Translations under genes and position numbers: made by a program
Notes under the pieces: model-generated
What the model saw: only the letters and a program-made list of their open reading frames with translations
Database searches by the model: none
Told to the model about the DNA's origin: nothing
Part shown: positions 1 through 10,588 of the stretch, one piece after another
Layout: the number at the start of each line of letters is the position of its first letter
How positions within the stretch are numbered: position 1 is the first letter of the stretch
Assembly (NCBI GenBank): GCA_000697055.1
Contig: JNDT01002241.1
Span: 1 to 38,693, forward strand
Reading direction: 5' to 3'
From: Saksenaea vasiformis B4078
Lineage: Eukaryota > Mucoromycota > Mucoromycetes > Mucorales > Saksenaeaceae
Length of the DNA: 38,693 nt

Positions 1-282
1 AAAACCGCACATCTCATCAAAGATCTCGTTCCCTACCTGCGTCCGTTCCCTCCACCTGACATACATCCTGTGGATTATGCCCTCAATTTGCTGCCCCAGA
101 AGGTACCACACCGACCTGGCATTTGGAAAGACATGTGGCCACGTCTTCTTACTGTCCTTTACACTATTGATCAAGCCACCTCTGCCTCAACCTTTGACCC
201 TGAACCTCCCGCTGGTGCAATGCTCCTCGATGCCCATGCAACACTCCTACAAGAACAACGAAGCAAAAAGGGGCGCAATTGA
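1..282 (+). CDS. LINE reverse-transcriptase ORF, C-terminal end (partial)
   Basis: An open frame enters from the left edge in frame 1 and stops with TGA at 280-282, giving about 93 residues. It carries Pro-rich text, then a Trp/Leu-rich segment (around GIWKDMWPRLLTVLYTIDQ) and a hydrophilic Gln/Lys/Arg tail. This resembles the extreme C-terminus of ORF2 of non-LTR retrotransposons in early-diverging fungi, after the RT domain. No catalytic motif lies in the window, so the assignment rests on general similarity and on the nearby ORF1-like frame at 2626-3705. The frame could instead be an unrelated host exon. Because it is cut by the window edge, its integrity cannot be judged. Confidence 0.45.
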   Translation, partial: KTAHLIKDLVPYLRPFPPPDIHPVDYALNLLPQKVPHRPGIWKDMWPRLLTVLYTIDQATSASTFDPEPPAGAMLLDAHATLLQEQRSKKGRN

Positions 283-2625
283 GTGGCATACTTTCAATCA
301 ATTGTAACTACTTTACTCGTTGTAATTCCTTCTCTCAGCTACACCTTTATTTATATTTTTGCTTTTGCTTATTTGTTTACTCCCGGTGTATGCTATTTCT
401 TTTTGCTCTTCTCTCTTTCTGGCTCTGTTTACTAACACTAGGTCATGTTTGTCTGATTCATACTGATGGTTTTTTTCTACCGGTTCCCTGGTTGGATATC
501 CGGTCAGCTCAATACTCTGCAGTCTAATGGCGGCGATCTCTGGTTCCTCCTGGCCCTGGTTTGGTATCTCCCTCTTCCCTCTTCCTCTCTCTATCTGTCA
601 TACCGGCGATCTTTTCCCACGTGGTTTTTTGATCTGCCTGGTCCTCCCACACTCTTTTCTCCCATTGGCAGTCTGACTTTTTTCCCCTCGCGGGGTTTTG
701 TCTGCACTGACCACTCCCCTCACACATAACACCATTCACCTCTGCATACTTCTTCCCCTTTCCTTTTATATTCGCGTTACTTATGCAACTTTTTTCTCCG
801 CGTATTACGGAGTTTTTGCTTTTTTCATTTACTTTAGATCAGTGCAGCGGTCAACATGCGATTTCGCGACTGGCCATTCTGCTGCTTAATAAATACTTTG
901 AACTATACTATCTGAGAGGATATAAATGACATATCATATGTACAACGTTCTGCCCTCACTCAAGGACATCAAAATACGGTCCTTTTGGGCATTTGTACAG
1001 TAATTCTGGTCACTTTGTCTCTATCATTTGGTGACTTTTTCTTGCTTTGTTCGGCCATGCCGTGAAACGTCAGCATCAACAACCCACTCTCTGACCCCGG
1101 ATGTGAAAGTTGATACCAATCGTTACATTCATTGGCCTAACAACCAATACTTTTCTTTTCTTTATCTTTTTGCTATATCTTCTTTTCCTATTTTTCTTCT
1201 ATTTCATGTCGATCTTCATTTTCTCTTTGTTTCTGGTTTCTTCCATGTTTAGATAGTGTGATTTCTATCTTTCCGATTTTTATTTTGTTCCTGTCATTCT
1301 TTTCTTTCTTTGTAACGACATGTCCGATCCTCTGGATCATTTGTCTGTATTAGTCGAATCGAGTTAGTAACTCGGTAAAGGTTTAAAAAGGAAATCCGAT
1401 TGCTTGAATAAAGGTCATCTTTTTTCTGTCTTTTGAAAAATTACATGTCTCAAAAAATTAAAAGCTGTATTTGTCTTGTCCTAAAGAAGAAGTCTTGCTG
1501 TCAGTTAAGAATATACGTTTTGTTCTGTTCTCTGGTGAAGTTGCTCGGTTTTTCTCTCAGAAGTCCTTTTCTTTTTTTTTTTTGCGCTTGCCTTTGGTTA
1601 TCTCCATCACGGATTTAAACGCCATACGTATCATAAATGACACGGTGTGTTCTCTTTTTTCTGGCCTCACCTCTTGCACCCGAAAATGACAGTTTTTGCA
1701 CTTCTTGAAGAAGTATTTTTAAAGCTTTGTCATGGTACAAGAGGTGCTCTTGCAAAAGTTGCCTTGTTTGGAAGGTAGAAAAACGCATTACGGACAAGGC
1801 AATTTTGCCGTTGCCGTGACGACGGACATACTGGGTAGTCACGCCCAATCCGAGGACCCAGTTTCTTGAGAACCACGGCGATCTTTTTTTGTTTCCTTTT
1901 TTGTATCTTTTTTTTTTCTTTTTTTTCTGCGTCCCGTTACACCTTTTTTTTTTGACGTTGCTATGATTATCTGAGTTGTTCCCATTGTTTCTCTTTTTTT
2001 TTCTTTCTGTTTATGTTAGTTAGCGATTATCGATAGGGTTGCCCAGAGCCGAGGTCCCAGAACCGACGGTTTTATCTGGAGCAACCCGCGATCAATAAAC
2101 ACAGACCTCTCTTGTTCTCGTTTTTGTTTTTGTCTCATTGTGAGTTTTTTGGCAAGATTGCCTTGTTTTTGTCCCTGTGATATTTTTCGAAGTTTTCTTT
2201 TATTTTCCCCTTGAGCTGTTGCTAGATCTAGCGGATCGTAGAGCAGTTCTTTTTATTTTTCCCCTTTTGTTGCGTTGTTCTTGTATCTGTCAGTAGACGT
2301 TTTTCTACGATTGATACGCTATTTCCTTCTTTGACTTATTCTTTTCCTTCTATACTTTCTTGCGTCGTTTATTTCATCCCGATTTATTTTATTTTCTGAT
2401 CGATTGTATCCTTCGTTTTATTGTTGTCTCCTTTTATTTTGTATCTTTCGTTGTGCCTTTCAAGTTTCCCGATTCTTTTTTCATTGTCCCCGTCCCCGTT
2501 GTATTTTTATTTTTCATCCCCTTACCTTATTTTTGTCCATCCCCATCACGTATCTAAGCACCGCACGCGTCATAGAAGTCGCGCGCGCGTAAAGCAAAAG
2601 CCCTTTTATATCTTTCGACTCCAAC
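283..2625 (+). other. Pyrimidine-rich non-coding stretch, probable LINE UTR material
   Basis: This 2.3 kb stretch has no convincing gene. The + strand is strongly T/C-rich, with repeated T runs (for example 1569-1580, 1904-1950, 1997-2006). AATAAA-like signals occur near 888 and 2095. Open frames here are short, and their translations are mostly Phe/Leu/Ser as expected from T/C-rich DNA. It lies between a probable ORF2 end and an ORF1-like frame of the same strand, so the simplest reading is the 3' UTR of one LINE and the 5' UTR of another. Two short segments recur in diverged form (1606-1645 with 2544-2583; about 1848-1863 with 2042-2058). Confidence 0.4.
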
Positions 2626-3705
2626 TTGCAAAAATTTTCACCAGAAAGTGCTCAATCGAGTCACATCTCAGCTCCTTCTCTGAATCCTCCCGTCACTCAG
2701 CAGTCTCTGAACAGCAGTATTACATCAGTAACTTCAGTTACCAACTCTATAACTAACGTCCCAAGAAGTACCAGTAACAAATGGCGCCGCTGCAGTACCA
2801 CCATTACAACAATGGATTCGACTACCACTCCTGACGTGGGAGCTGATCTTACTCTCCGTGACAAGATGTACTGGGATATGATCGTTGATTTGCGTCAGTA
2901 ACTCAAGGATGTAAACCAGCGTCTATATGACATGACTCAGGTATTGCGTTTGCATACCTAACAAACCCAACCGCATTTGTTCTCAGTACCACTACTACTA
3001 CCGCCACCACCACCACAACAACAACAACGACAACAGCAGCAAAAGACAACAGTACCTCTGCCTATTAAAAAGGCAGACACTAAGTTTACCTTTAAGGCAT
3101 CAGCCCCCATTGTTGGTGCATATGCATCAAAATGGGTTAAAGTACCTCCAACAACAAAATCCAAAGGAAACACAAGTACTACCTCTAATATGAAATCAGT
3201 CTCCAAAACTATCCCCCGACCTACCAGCTATGCATCAGTTGTACGTCAACAGGAGCGTGCAGTCCGCACACTCCAAGTGAGCACAGGCCCATCCCAATAT
3301 GCCTTTGTATATGTACCCTGTCGCCACCATCTACGCTATCACGAGATTCGCCGTCTCTTGACTACCCTTAAGGTTCCACTCACTCGAATCTTGGACATCC
3401 AGTCAATTGCCCGTGGAGTAATTGGACTCTTAGTCCATGCTAATTACAAAGAGGAACTCCAAAAGTTCCTCATCAATGCTGGTGTCAAACCTCTGGAGAA
3501 ATTTGACCCATGTGGTCCTAAGGTTTTGGGAGACCCCCAATTTAAGGACCTCTCTGATGCTGCCAGGTCAGCAAAAGCAGCAGAGCTGCTTTCAACTCGA
3601 CTGCTCCGAATCTGCGCCAAATTATCAGTACCACTTGGTAATAGCATTGCGAGATTCTTTTCTCAGCCCAATGGAATTGTAGGCGGATGTCCAGAAGTTT
3701 TGTAG
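2626..3705 (+). pseudogene. LINE ORF1 (gag-like) relic with two in-frame stops
   Basis: One reading frame (frame 1) is protein-like from about 2626 to 3705, but TAA interrupts it at 2899-2901 and 2959-2961. The first in-frame ATG is 2812. The part before the first stop is Ser/Thr-rich; the piece between the stops reads as a short helix; then follow Pro and Gln runs (about 2989-3045), a basic linker, and a compact conserved-looking domain from about 3290 (PSQYAFVYVPCRHHLRYHEI). This order (low-complexity start, coiled segment, compact RNA-binding-like domain) fits ORF1 of fungal LINEs, although the family was not tested. The text loses character near 3670 and stops at 3705 with no ORF2 after it, so the element is broken at its 3' side. 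Confidence 0.55.
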
Positions 3706-4211
3706 ATATGAGATTGTTTTCCGAATCAAAAGATGATGAATAAATATGCAACGTTTGAGCAGCCGCCAATGTTCTAAGAAATATGATTGATTGAAATGAT
3801 CGCCGCTGTACGATACCATAAACGCTTCTAAAGAGGACGCACTCATTTTATTTAGAAGGAGTCGTTTGAAAGAAATGACGTGTGATGTGCGAACACGCAG
3901 CATTTACTAAACTTTCGGACGTTTCGATGAGACACGACCATCCTCCATTTTTTATTACTGGCTTTTCTTACTATTGGATCTTTTTTTTTTTAAGTTTTGG
4001 TACAGATGGAAGCGAGGCACCGATCATGCCCATATATCAACGTAAGAATCCAATTTGACAAGAAATTTGTTAAAGTAAATACTAAAGTCTGGAACTACTA
4101 ATGCTAAATGGTCAATGTCGCTGATGTTGCTTATAAAGATGCCGCAATATATATCCGACTCAGCTACTACGAGAAGGGGCATTCCTGTTGAATGATCTTG
4201 AGGCAGCTTGT
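3706..4211. other. Gene-free stretch after LINE relic
   Basis: No supported gene. Short open frames on both strands have no recognisable domain. A 10-base T run lies near 3982-3991. The left edge is where the LINE ORF1-like frame loses its character, so an insertion or deletion junction is expected around 3670-3710. Confidence 0.4.
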
Positions 4212-4703
4212 TCATCTTCTGTCCGACGCATAGTTCGAGTTTTTCTCCTTTGTAATTGCATGAGAGGTAAGCAAAAGAATTTTTCCATTGCTGTCGGGGC
4301 TGAAGTTGAAGAGCCTGAAATCATGTCGAGCAGAGTCATGATGGTTGCTGTGAGCAAAGATATTGTCTCGGATTGCATTGCCATCTTCGCCGTAGACTAT
4401 GATTTCAAGCGCCTGATACATGTCCACCTGAACGATTTTTAGTGAATTTCATATTATCTTTGCAGTTACCACGTCGCTATCTAGGCGCGGCATCTTATTT
4501 AAAGATCCTATTGCTTGTTTGTCCTTTAAGGACGTATCAATGTATGCTTGAATCATTACCTCCAATTGCTTCAATGAGGTACTTGTCGAGCTAAGCACAG
4601 ATATCGAAACTTTTTGTTTCTGACGGATCGTAGCGAGTGTTTCTTGGCATTGGTTTCCTTGCTGCTCGTCCCGTCCAATGTGGTATGATGTGATACTCAT
4701 CAA
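4212..4703 (-). pseudogene. Decayed coding sequence, unknown family
   Basis: Reading the - strand from 4703 to 4212 in one frame gives about 163 residues of ordinary amino-acid composition with a single internal stop (TGA at 4449-4451). The two halves read as one protein: a Gln/Lys/Ser-rich helix-like part, then a segment with HSNHHDSARHDFRLFNF and a basic tail. Upstream on the same strand, 4814-5152 is also open (112 aa, Cys-containing) but in another frame. I do not recognise the family. The pattern of one stop and frame breaks between coherent pieces suggests an old gene or mobile-element ORF in decay. Confidence 0.33.
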
Positions 4704-4813
4704 ATAGAAGGTCTCTTCTTGAAATACATGACGCCATCTATCAATACTTCAGTATAAGAAGCCTTGTTGACTTCCCGAACAATCTGACCAACAAAGCTTT
4801 TTTGACCGTTAGT

Positions 4814-5152
4814 TCATCTGGCAGCTCTCTTTACATCATATCCATGTTGGCTCTCTGTTTGCATCGAGCTATAAGCTCCAACAATTTTTCTTTTCCTTAA
4901 TATCGTTGTATTATTTCCACAGTCTATGGTTCTTAGGAAATCGTAACCAGGACCAGGACATCGACATTTACAACATTGTTGCATAGATGCTTTCATTTTA
5001 CCTTTGACTACTTTCAAATACCGGGCTGCTGTATACATCAGATGCAAGGATACCTGCGTTTCGTTCAGTGTGGCTTCTGTATGTTCTTTTGCAGAGGCAT
5101 GACGAAAGGAATTTATAAAGTGGCGGATACAGAGCATCGAGTGTAACGGCAA
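4814..5152 (-). pseudogene. Open frame, probable upstream piece of the decayed gene
   Basis: This - strand frame of 112 residues contains a Cys cluster (QQCCKCRCPGPGYDF) and basic ends. It lies just upstream of the decayed frame at 4212-4703 and is separated from it by about 110 nt that read as a further open piece in another frame. No start context, intron signals or domain could be established. It may be part of the same relic, or chance. Confidence 0.25.
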
Positions 5153-5689
5153 TTTATCGTATGCACCCCAGGAGAAGATGCATTGTTTATATTAATCCAT
5201 GTTCCCTTTGAGGATTCGCAAATAGCTTCATATGGTCACGTATCCCAGAGCAAGCCGGATTCTTTAGAAAGCCTTAAAAAGGCCATCAGCACAATATCTA
5301 TGTTGAGAATGGTTGTATATTCGCGGTACTCTACAAAAGGAAATGCTGAAAACAATCATGTATACGTCGGCAATCTAGCTGTCAATACTTCGCGGTACTC
5401 TTCGTTGCCGTGGTCTTTGGACATTTGGAATGGTCTAATCCTAGTTACGGCGTTCGATATTTTATTAAGCCGAATATACCAGGGCAAGTTGTGATCGATG
5501 GGTTACGGTGTTCGAACGTCACTCACTCAAGTACGCCTCCGAACGGTTTTTCGGGGAGGCAAATTCAACGCGTCTATAGAGGAAATGGGGTTACAGTACG
5601 AACAGGGATAATTGGAACAAATTGAAGAACGCCGCATAAAGATTCTCTTCTTTGATTATTGGATAAATTCAGCATCCTGGTCGATCTGT

Positions 5690-6275
5690 TTGAACAAGCA
5701 AGAGTTTTGAAGTGCGGCGTTGACAATATCCTCACCCGCGGTGAGAAGTTCAGCATCGATAATCACTTGGTGTTCCAATGCACCGTTCTTAGACCGGCAT
5801 AATTTGGTACCTGCAGAGGTCCATACGGTGGCACACTAGCGCAAGACCACGTACCGGATATCTACGAGCACGATGTCGCCCTTGACTATCAGCCCCTATG
5901 TCCTTCTGCTATTATTTGTCCATCAATGTAGTCAGGGTACTCGACCACTGCCACAGACGGAGCACAATGCCATTGAAGATGTATAGCGGAACTTGTCGCA
6001 TCGAACGTTTTATTGTGTATTGCAAAGATCCTCAACAGAGAGGAACCAGTGAGTGAATTTCTCGTGTCCAAATCGGTAACAGCTGTGTATGAATATTGGT
6101 GTGATGTGCCACAAAAGCTGACGGCTCCATGACTGATCGACGGGGCCGAACAGGTTAAGTCTAGTGAAGAATAATGAAAAGAAGCAAGGGCTGAGAATCT
6201 ACCTTCCTGAAGGGATAAAAAAAAGATATGGGTATAGATTATCCCGTTACTATATCGAAAGACGAGTATGTTCAA
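5690..6275 (-). pseudogene. Frameshifted relic of an unrecognised protein
   Basis: On the - strand, 6275-5889 is open for 128 residues. Text of similar character then continues in a second frame (GDIVLVDIRYVVLR), passes a TAG, and goes on through SKNGALEHQVIIDAELLTAG to a TAA near 5670. Together this reads like a protein of roughly 200 residues interrupted by one frameshift and one nonsense codon. The composition is that of a folded soluble protein with several Cys and aromatic residues; no membrane segment is evident in the core. I do not recognise the family. Nothing next to it suggests a function. Confidence 0.35.
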
Positions 6276-6846
6276 CCATAGATCAATTCCTGGCGTTACT
6301 TAACTTTCCCTGACGAGTCGTATAATATCATGGAGATTCTCCAATCTAGCACGTTCTATCCCTCCACCAAAGCATACATATCTCGCATCTTAGTTATCAT
6401 ACCCTTAACAAAAAGTCCATAGACGTTCTGTTTTTGCCTCATAATGATCACAAACACAGCACAACGAATCCTTGGCCCATGAAACCAGAGAATGCCCAGA
6501 ACACACGCACGGCTTTCGCGATGCATAGTCTAAGGTTTTTGACCTTGCAAATAAATAAACCAACGAGGCTGTATTACAAAAAAAATGCACTTGCCGTACG
6601 TGTTATCCATAAGAACAGAGGGATGCGTTACGACAGCGGATATGGTACAATACGGGGATAAGGGAAACAGTTCAGAGTGTACAAACAAAAAGGAAGGGGA
6701 AGGAGGAGTGCCAGCACCAAAAGATCGAGCGTTTTGGTTCTATTTTTTTTCTCTTTTTTGGTTTTTTTTCTCGCAGAGGGTATAGAGTATTTCTTTCACC
6801 GGTTAGCGTTGTGTATATGCTCGTAACTTGCCTTGTCACCCCTTAT
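6276..6846. other. Gene-free stretch downstream of the carrier gene
   Basis: No supported gene. The right part (6680-6790) is purine-rich and then T-rich, and is the likely 3' flank and termination region of the carrier gene read on the - strand. The open frames here are short and without domains. Confidence 0.4.
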
Positions 6847-8200
6847 CTAATCTATGTCTAAAATGCGTTTCATTCGTTCATACACCGCAAAGCTGACCGC
6901 CGCCATGGGTATCACTTTGATATAGCCAATAGTGAGACCAACGTAGAAACCTTTGAAGCCTTTCACTCGATAGGTGTCTCGAACGGTATCAATGAAGCCG
7001 ACAAAAGCACTTGGATTCAAGAGTCCTCCCACTTGCATTCTTCTCCGAACCACCTACGCACGGGGATGACTCAGCCAACTTCCTCATAGTCATACCGCTT
7101 ACCTCCAGGGGATAGCTGCTTGTTTGTGCAACAAGACCAGCAACACCTCCACAACATAACTCAGCCCAGGTTTTTAATGGTGGCTTTTCTACTATTCTCC
7201 TTTGTCTTGCCGTAAGTTCCCCGTTAGGGTCAAAATCAACATCGACTGGGGCAAGTGTATAAGATGTAACCGCGGGATTGAAACGGAAAAAATGCGTTAT
7301 GATGTGGTAGGTCCAAAATGAGACACCAGCGTAAGGGATCATGCCTGCAATAGTTGGCATAAATCCCCGATAGAAGTTCAGTATATTCCACGTCACAGGT
7401 CCTCGTAATGCGGCTGGTTCGTGATAGATCTGTGTACACATTGTAATCAAACCTGGTCGTTGTTTTCCTGTCTGTTTCACTTCGTATGCCAGACGAACAC
7501 GAACGAGATCCAGAGGGTAGGTAAACAAGACAGATGTTACCCCTGTGAGAACATAGTTTAGATTCGGTAATATGCCCTGAATCTCCGTAGCTTACCCGCT
7601 AATGAACCCGCGATGAACTGTTTCGTTGATGTTTCTTCGGCTTTACTGGGCATAAGTATCTGTATATTCAGATATAGAATGAATTGTCTAGAGGTTTTGA
7701 TCGGACATTGGCTTACCGCTCTGTACTGTTCATATGCAACAAATTTGATAGCAGCGTAGGGAAAAATTCTTATTAAGGTAGCGGAATGGCCCTGAAACAG
7801 GCCCATCATACCCCCATGTTTGAATATATCTCGACCAGCCTTAAAGACACCTGTGAATGTGCCTGAAAAACCATTGCGGGTTTATTTTAAGTTGTAAAAA
7901 TGAAAAGTTGAGATTACCTGCATACTTGTCAAAGATCGGGTTTCTTGTTTGGAAGAGGATCTTTACTCTGTCTAATGGGGCGATAACGGTTTTTGCCTTG
8001 GCCTACAGTAAGCGATCGTCACATTAACAGTTAAATGGACGTACCATGCAGCCTGCTACCCCACCAGCCAACCCCGATCGAATAACATAATCTAAGTTTT
8101 GAGTCTTTTGGAGTTGATCTTTGCGTGCTCTTGCTTCTCTCGTTGATTCGGTCGAGGTTGTTTGCATTGGTGACGAAGGCAGGGATTGTTGCTGTTGCAT
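6847..8200 (-). CDS. LEU5: Mitochondrial carrier, CoA transporter Leu5/SLC25A42-like
   Basis: Six exons on the - strand join in frame: 8200-8045, 8002-7918, 7862-7717, 7659-7596, 7542-7103 and 7053-6847, giving 365 residues (yeast Leu5 is about this size). All introns have GT..AG ends and are 42-57 nt. The three carrier repeats are visible through their signature motifs: PLDRVK at residues 61-66 in repeat one, YPLDLVRVR in repeat two and YPLEVVRRR in repeat three. A long loop rich in charged residues sits between helices in the second half, and a Gln/Ser-rich N-terminus precedes helix 1. The family imports coenzyme A or a precursor into mitochondria. The ATG at 8200 is the first Met in the frame; a TTG ten codons upstream was not used. 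The exact substrate is inferred from similarity to Leu5 and Graves-disease carrier proteins. Confidence 0.88.
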
Positions 8201-9295
8201 GGTTGGGCTGACGTATTGCCTTTGATGCAAGAAAATGTATATGACTCTATTTAGTGGGGAAAGAGAAGGAGAACTTTTTTCCCGAGGTTAAGAAATAGAA
8301 AAGTGTGGGAAAATGATGAATCCTCAACCATGTGATGATGTGACTCTGCACCTGCCTCAACCCAGAAAGAGGGCTTTTTTTTTTTTGACTTGCTGTGGTA
8401 TCCAACTTCGGAACAATAAACAAAGGCCTCACTGCTCAAGCACAAAAGGAATCCTATTTTGATGAAGTATACATGTTTTGCTCGGGAGCTTATATTTAAG
8501 AACTTTAGCCTGTCATGTCTGAAGATATCCGTTATAGAAATCAATTTTGATCTAATAACTTTATCCTGATCGTTTGATATCATCTCGTGTATCTTTTGTT
8601 GCCCTTTCACTTTCTGCAATTCAACAAGATTTAGCAGCGGTGATTGAGTCTTGTCGCGGGTAGAAGACATTAGGGAAGTTGGTGACTGATGTAATTTTTA
8701 TCGAATAGGCATATCCATGCATCATGATCGATGATCGACTTCTATTTTGCTAAACCTACGAGCGTTTCGCCAATCGTTATGTACAATTTAACCAGATCTA
8801 ATAAGGTGGTTCCTTAATTTTTTTTTTAAAAAAAGGCCAGAGAATTGAACTCCAGGGCCAAGCTGCGATTAGTGCCTTAGCCTTGGAAAAATAACATTGA
8901 GAGAGGGAAGCATTTGATTACCGTTGGCGGGGCGCGAAACACACGCTTGAAAAAAATCAGTCAGCAACTTTCCACGGAACCAATCATCTTTCGCTGTCTT
9001 TGCTTTAAGGGATTGGTTCTCCACGGACGCAACAGTTCATTAGGGTAATAGAAAGAACAACGTAATGGCATAATACTCAGCATTGGATGCGTTGTTTTAC
9101 CAAAAAGAGATCCTTTTTTTTTGGGAATTGCTGTCCTATTGGCCACTGAGTGCAATATTCGTTGGCTAATAACACGTTCTAGAATGCTAAACCTTTTTGC
9201 TGCTGTTTCAAACATTTCGGAATGCTGTGTGGACTAGATACGCGACCTGCCCGCTGTATTCATAGCATAAAGGAAGAGAAAACATTTTTTTTAAT
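8201..9295. other. Intergenic region between carrier and mitochondrial kinase genes
   Basis: This holds the promoter side of the carrier gene and the 3' flank of the kinase gene. Open frames of up to 139 codons on the - strand (8251-8670) have no domain and no conserved-looking text. T/A runs lie at 8819-8834. Next to them a short - strand segment resembles a tRNA T-arm (see the rejected items). No further gene is supported. Confidence 0.4.
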
Positions 9296-10588
9296 TCATA
9301 CAACTAGCTGACGTCTAATGATGCGTGTTGAGGAGGATGAGGATGCAGAGGGATCGTCGTTCTGTTCAACATCCAAATTTTCGTTTTGTGTTCCCAACAT
9401 TGGTATCCGTACATAAGCATCTGTGCCACATCCATCCATGGTAACAACATTAATTTCACCACCCCAGTACTCGGCATACACACGGCTCATCGGTAATCCA
9501 ATGCCAAGGTGAATATTAAGTTGTTCGGTAGTCTTGGCCGCAAGCTGTGATATATCCCTAAAGTTACCAAAGAGGTGATGTGGCCTTCGTCCGTACGACC
9601 ATAGATGCCGATGCACGTCATTGGACATCCCGCCTCCTTTATCTGATATGCGAAAGAAAACATCCGTCTGATTGGAACAGATAGTGACTTCGATGGGAGG
9701 ATAATTGGAAGGGTGTGCAGCAATCGTGTGTCGGATCGAGTTGGATAAGAGTTGGTATATGATATATTCGATGTGTTCTGATACGTAGGTAAAGGTGATG
9801 TCGTTGTCGTGCTTACTGATGTGTACTTGAGGTGGAACCCAATTCTGCCCCTGCCCATGAGCCTGTCGTGCATTGGCCTGTGCCATCGCAGTGCACGTTC
9901 CAACAATATCATGTGCTGAGCATCGGCTGAAAACGGTTGCTTTGTGCTTTGTTTGGTCGCCTGATGAATTGATCGGAATCCCATGCCCGTACTGCGAGAG
10001 CACAAGATGTTGCTCTGTGATCACACGTCTTGATATCCGCGATCTGAGCGTACCATTCATAAATCGATCAAGGCGATCCGGATCGATATGCTGTTCACAT
10101 TCAGACATCCCTTGGGCCAATCGAGGAATGACCACAAGATGTGCATGAAGCGATTCGCTCAGGACCTGGCAAAAAGCATCATTCTCCTCTACGCTCTTAA
10201 TAGGTGGTATCTTGCGAAGTCGATCAAAGGCCTGCCAATAAAGATCGTATACGATCTGTATATTCGGATTGGTGCCCACGATGAAAGGTAATTTTTGAAA
10301 CTCGCGTATACGATGCGATATTCTGATCGGAAGCTCTCTTCGGACGTAATTGGCTGACTTTAATAGACGGTCCGTATTCATATGCCTTTCGTAGAAAACA
10401 AGCTGACGCAACGTGATGGGAGTAGCCTGCTGTTGCACATACTGATCAAGGATCTTGTTCATGTAAAAGTGCTGGTCTGATATAGATGGCGCGTTATGTC
10501 GTACGTAGTTGTGTGCATGGAGCTGCGTTGCATGTGCGGTCGAAGAGAAGCGTCTCAGTATCAACATTGGCTTAGTCATGGTGGGCAT
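9296..10588 (-). CDS. Mitochondrial PDK/BCKDK-family protein kinase, divergent N-box
   Basis: One uninterrupted frame of 430 residues starts at an ATG (10588). The N-terminus (RRFSST) looks like a mitochondrial targeting peptide. An all-helical domain typical of BCDHK_Adom kinases follows (about 40-230), then a GHKL ATPase domain: N-box about 272-292, G1 ISDKGGG at 314-320, and G2 GIGLPMSRVYAEYWGG at 362-377. Family members phosphorylate the E1alpha subunit of pyruvate or branched-chain 2-oxoacid dehydrogenase in the matrix. The YAEY-GG text after G2 resembles BCKDK more than PDK. In the N-box the Glu used as general base (Glu243 in PDK2) is Gln279 here (codon CAA), and the following Lys is Ser, while the Mg-binding Asn is kept. 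It may therefore be weakly active or a pseudokinase. No intron was needed. Confidence 0.85.
   Translation of the reverse strand: MPTMTKPMLILRRFSSTAHATQLHAHNYVRHNAPSISDQHFYMNKILDQYVQQQATPITLRQLVFYERHMNTDRLLKSANYVRRELPIRISHRIREFQKLPFIVGTNPNIQIVYDLYWQAFDRLRKIPPIKSVEENDAFCQVLSESLHAHLVVIPRLAQGMSECEQHIDPDRLDRFMNGTLRSRISRRVITEQHLVLSQYGHGIPINSSGDQTKHKATVFSRCSAHDIVGTCTAMAQANARQAHGQGQNWVPPQVHISKHDNDITFTYVSEHIEYIIYQLLSNSIRHTIAAHPSNYPPIEVTICSNQTDVFFRISDKGGGMSNDVHRHLWSYGRRPHHLFGNFRDISQLAAKTTEQLNIHLGIGLPMSRVYAEYWGGEINVVTMDGCGTDAYVRIPMLGTQNENLDVEQNDDPSASSSSSTRIIRRQLVV

Noticed and set aside
8825..8890. - strand segment resembling a tRNA T-arm (GGAGTTCAATTCTC) followed by a T run
   Set aside because: No A box, acceptor stem or full cloverleaf could be built; at most a tRNA fragment or chance.
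9487..10005. 172-codon open frame on the - strand
   Set aside because: Out-of-frame shadow inside the mitochondrial kinase gene.
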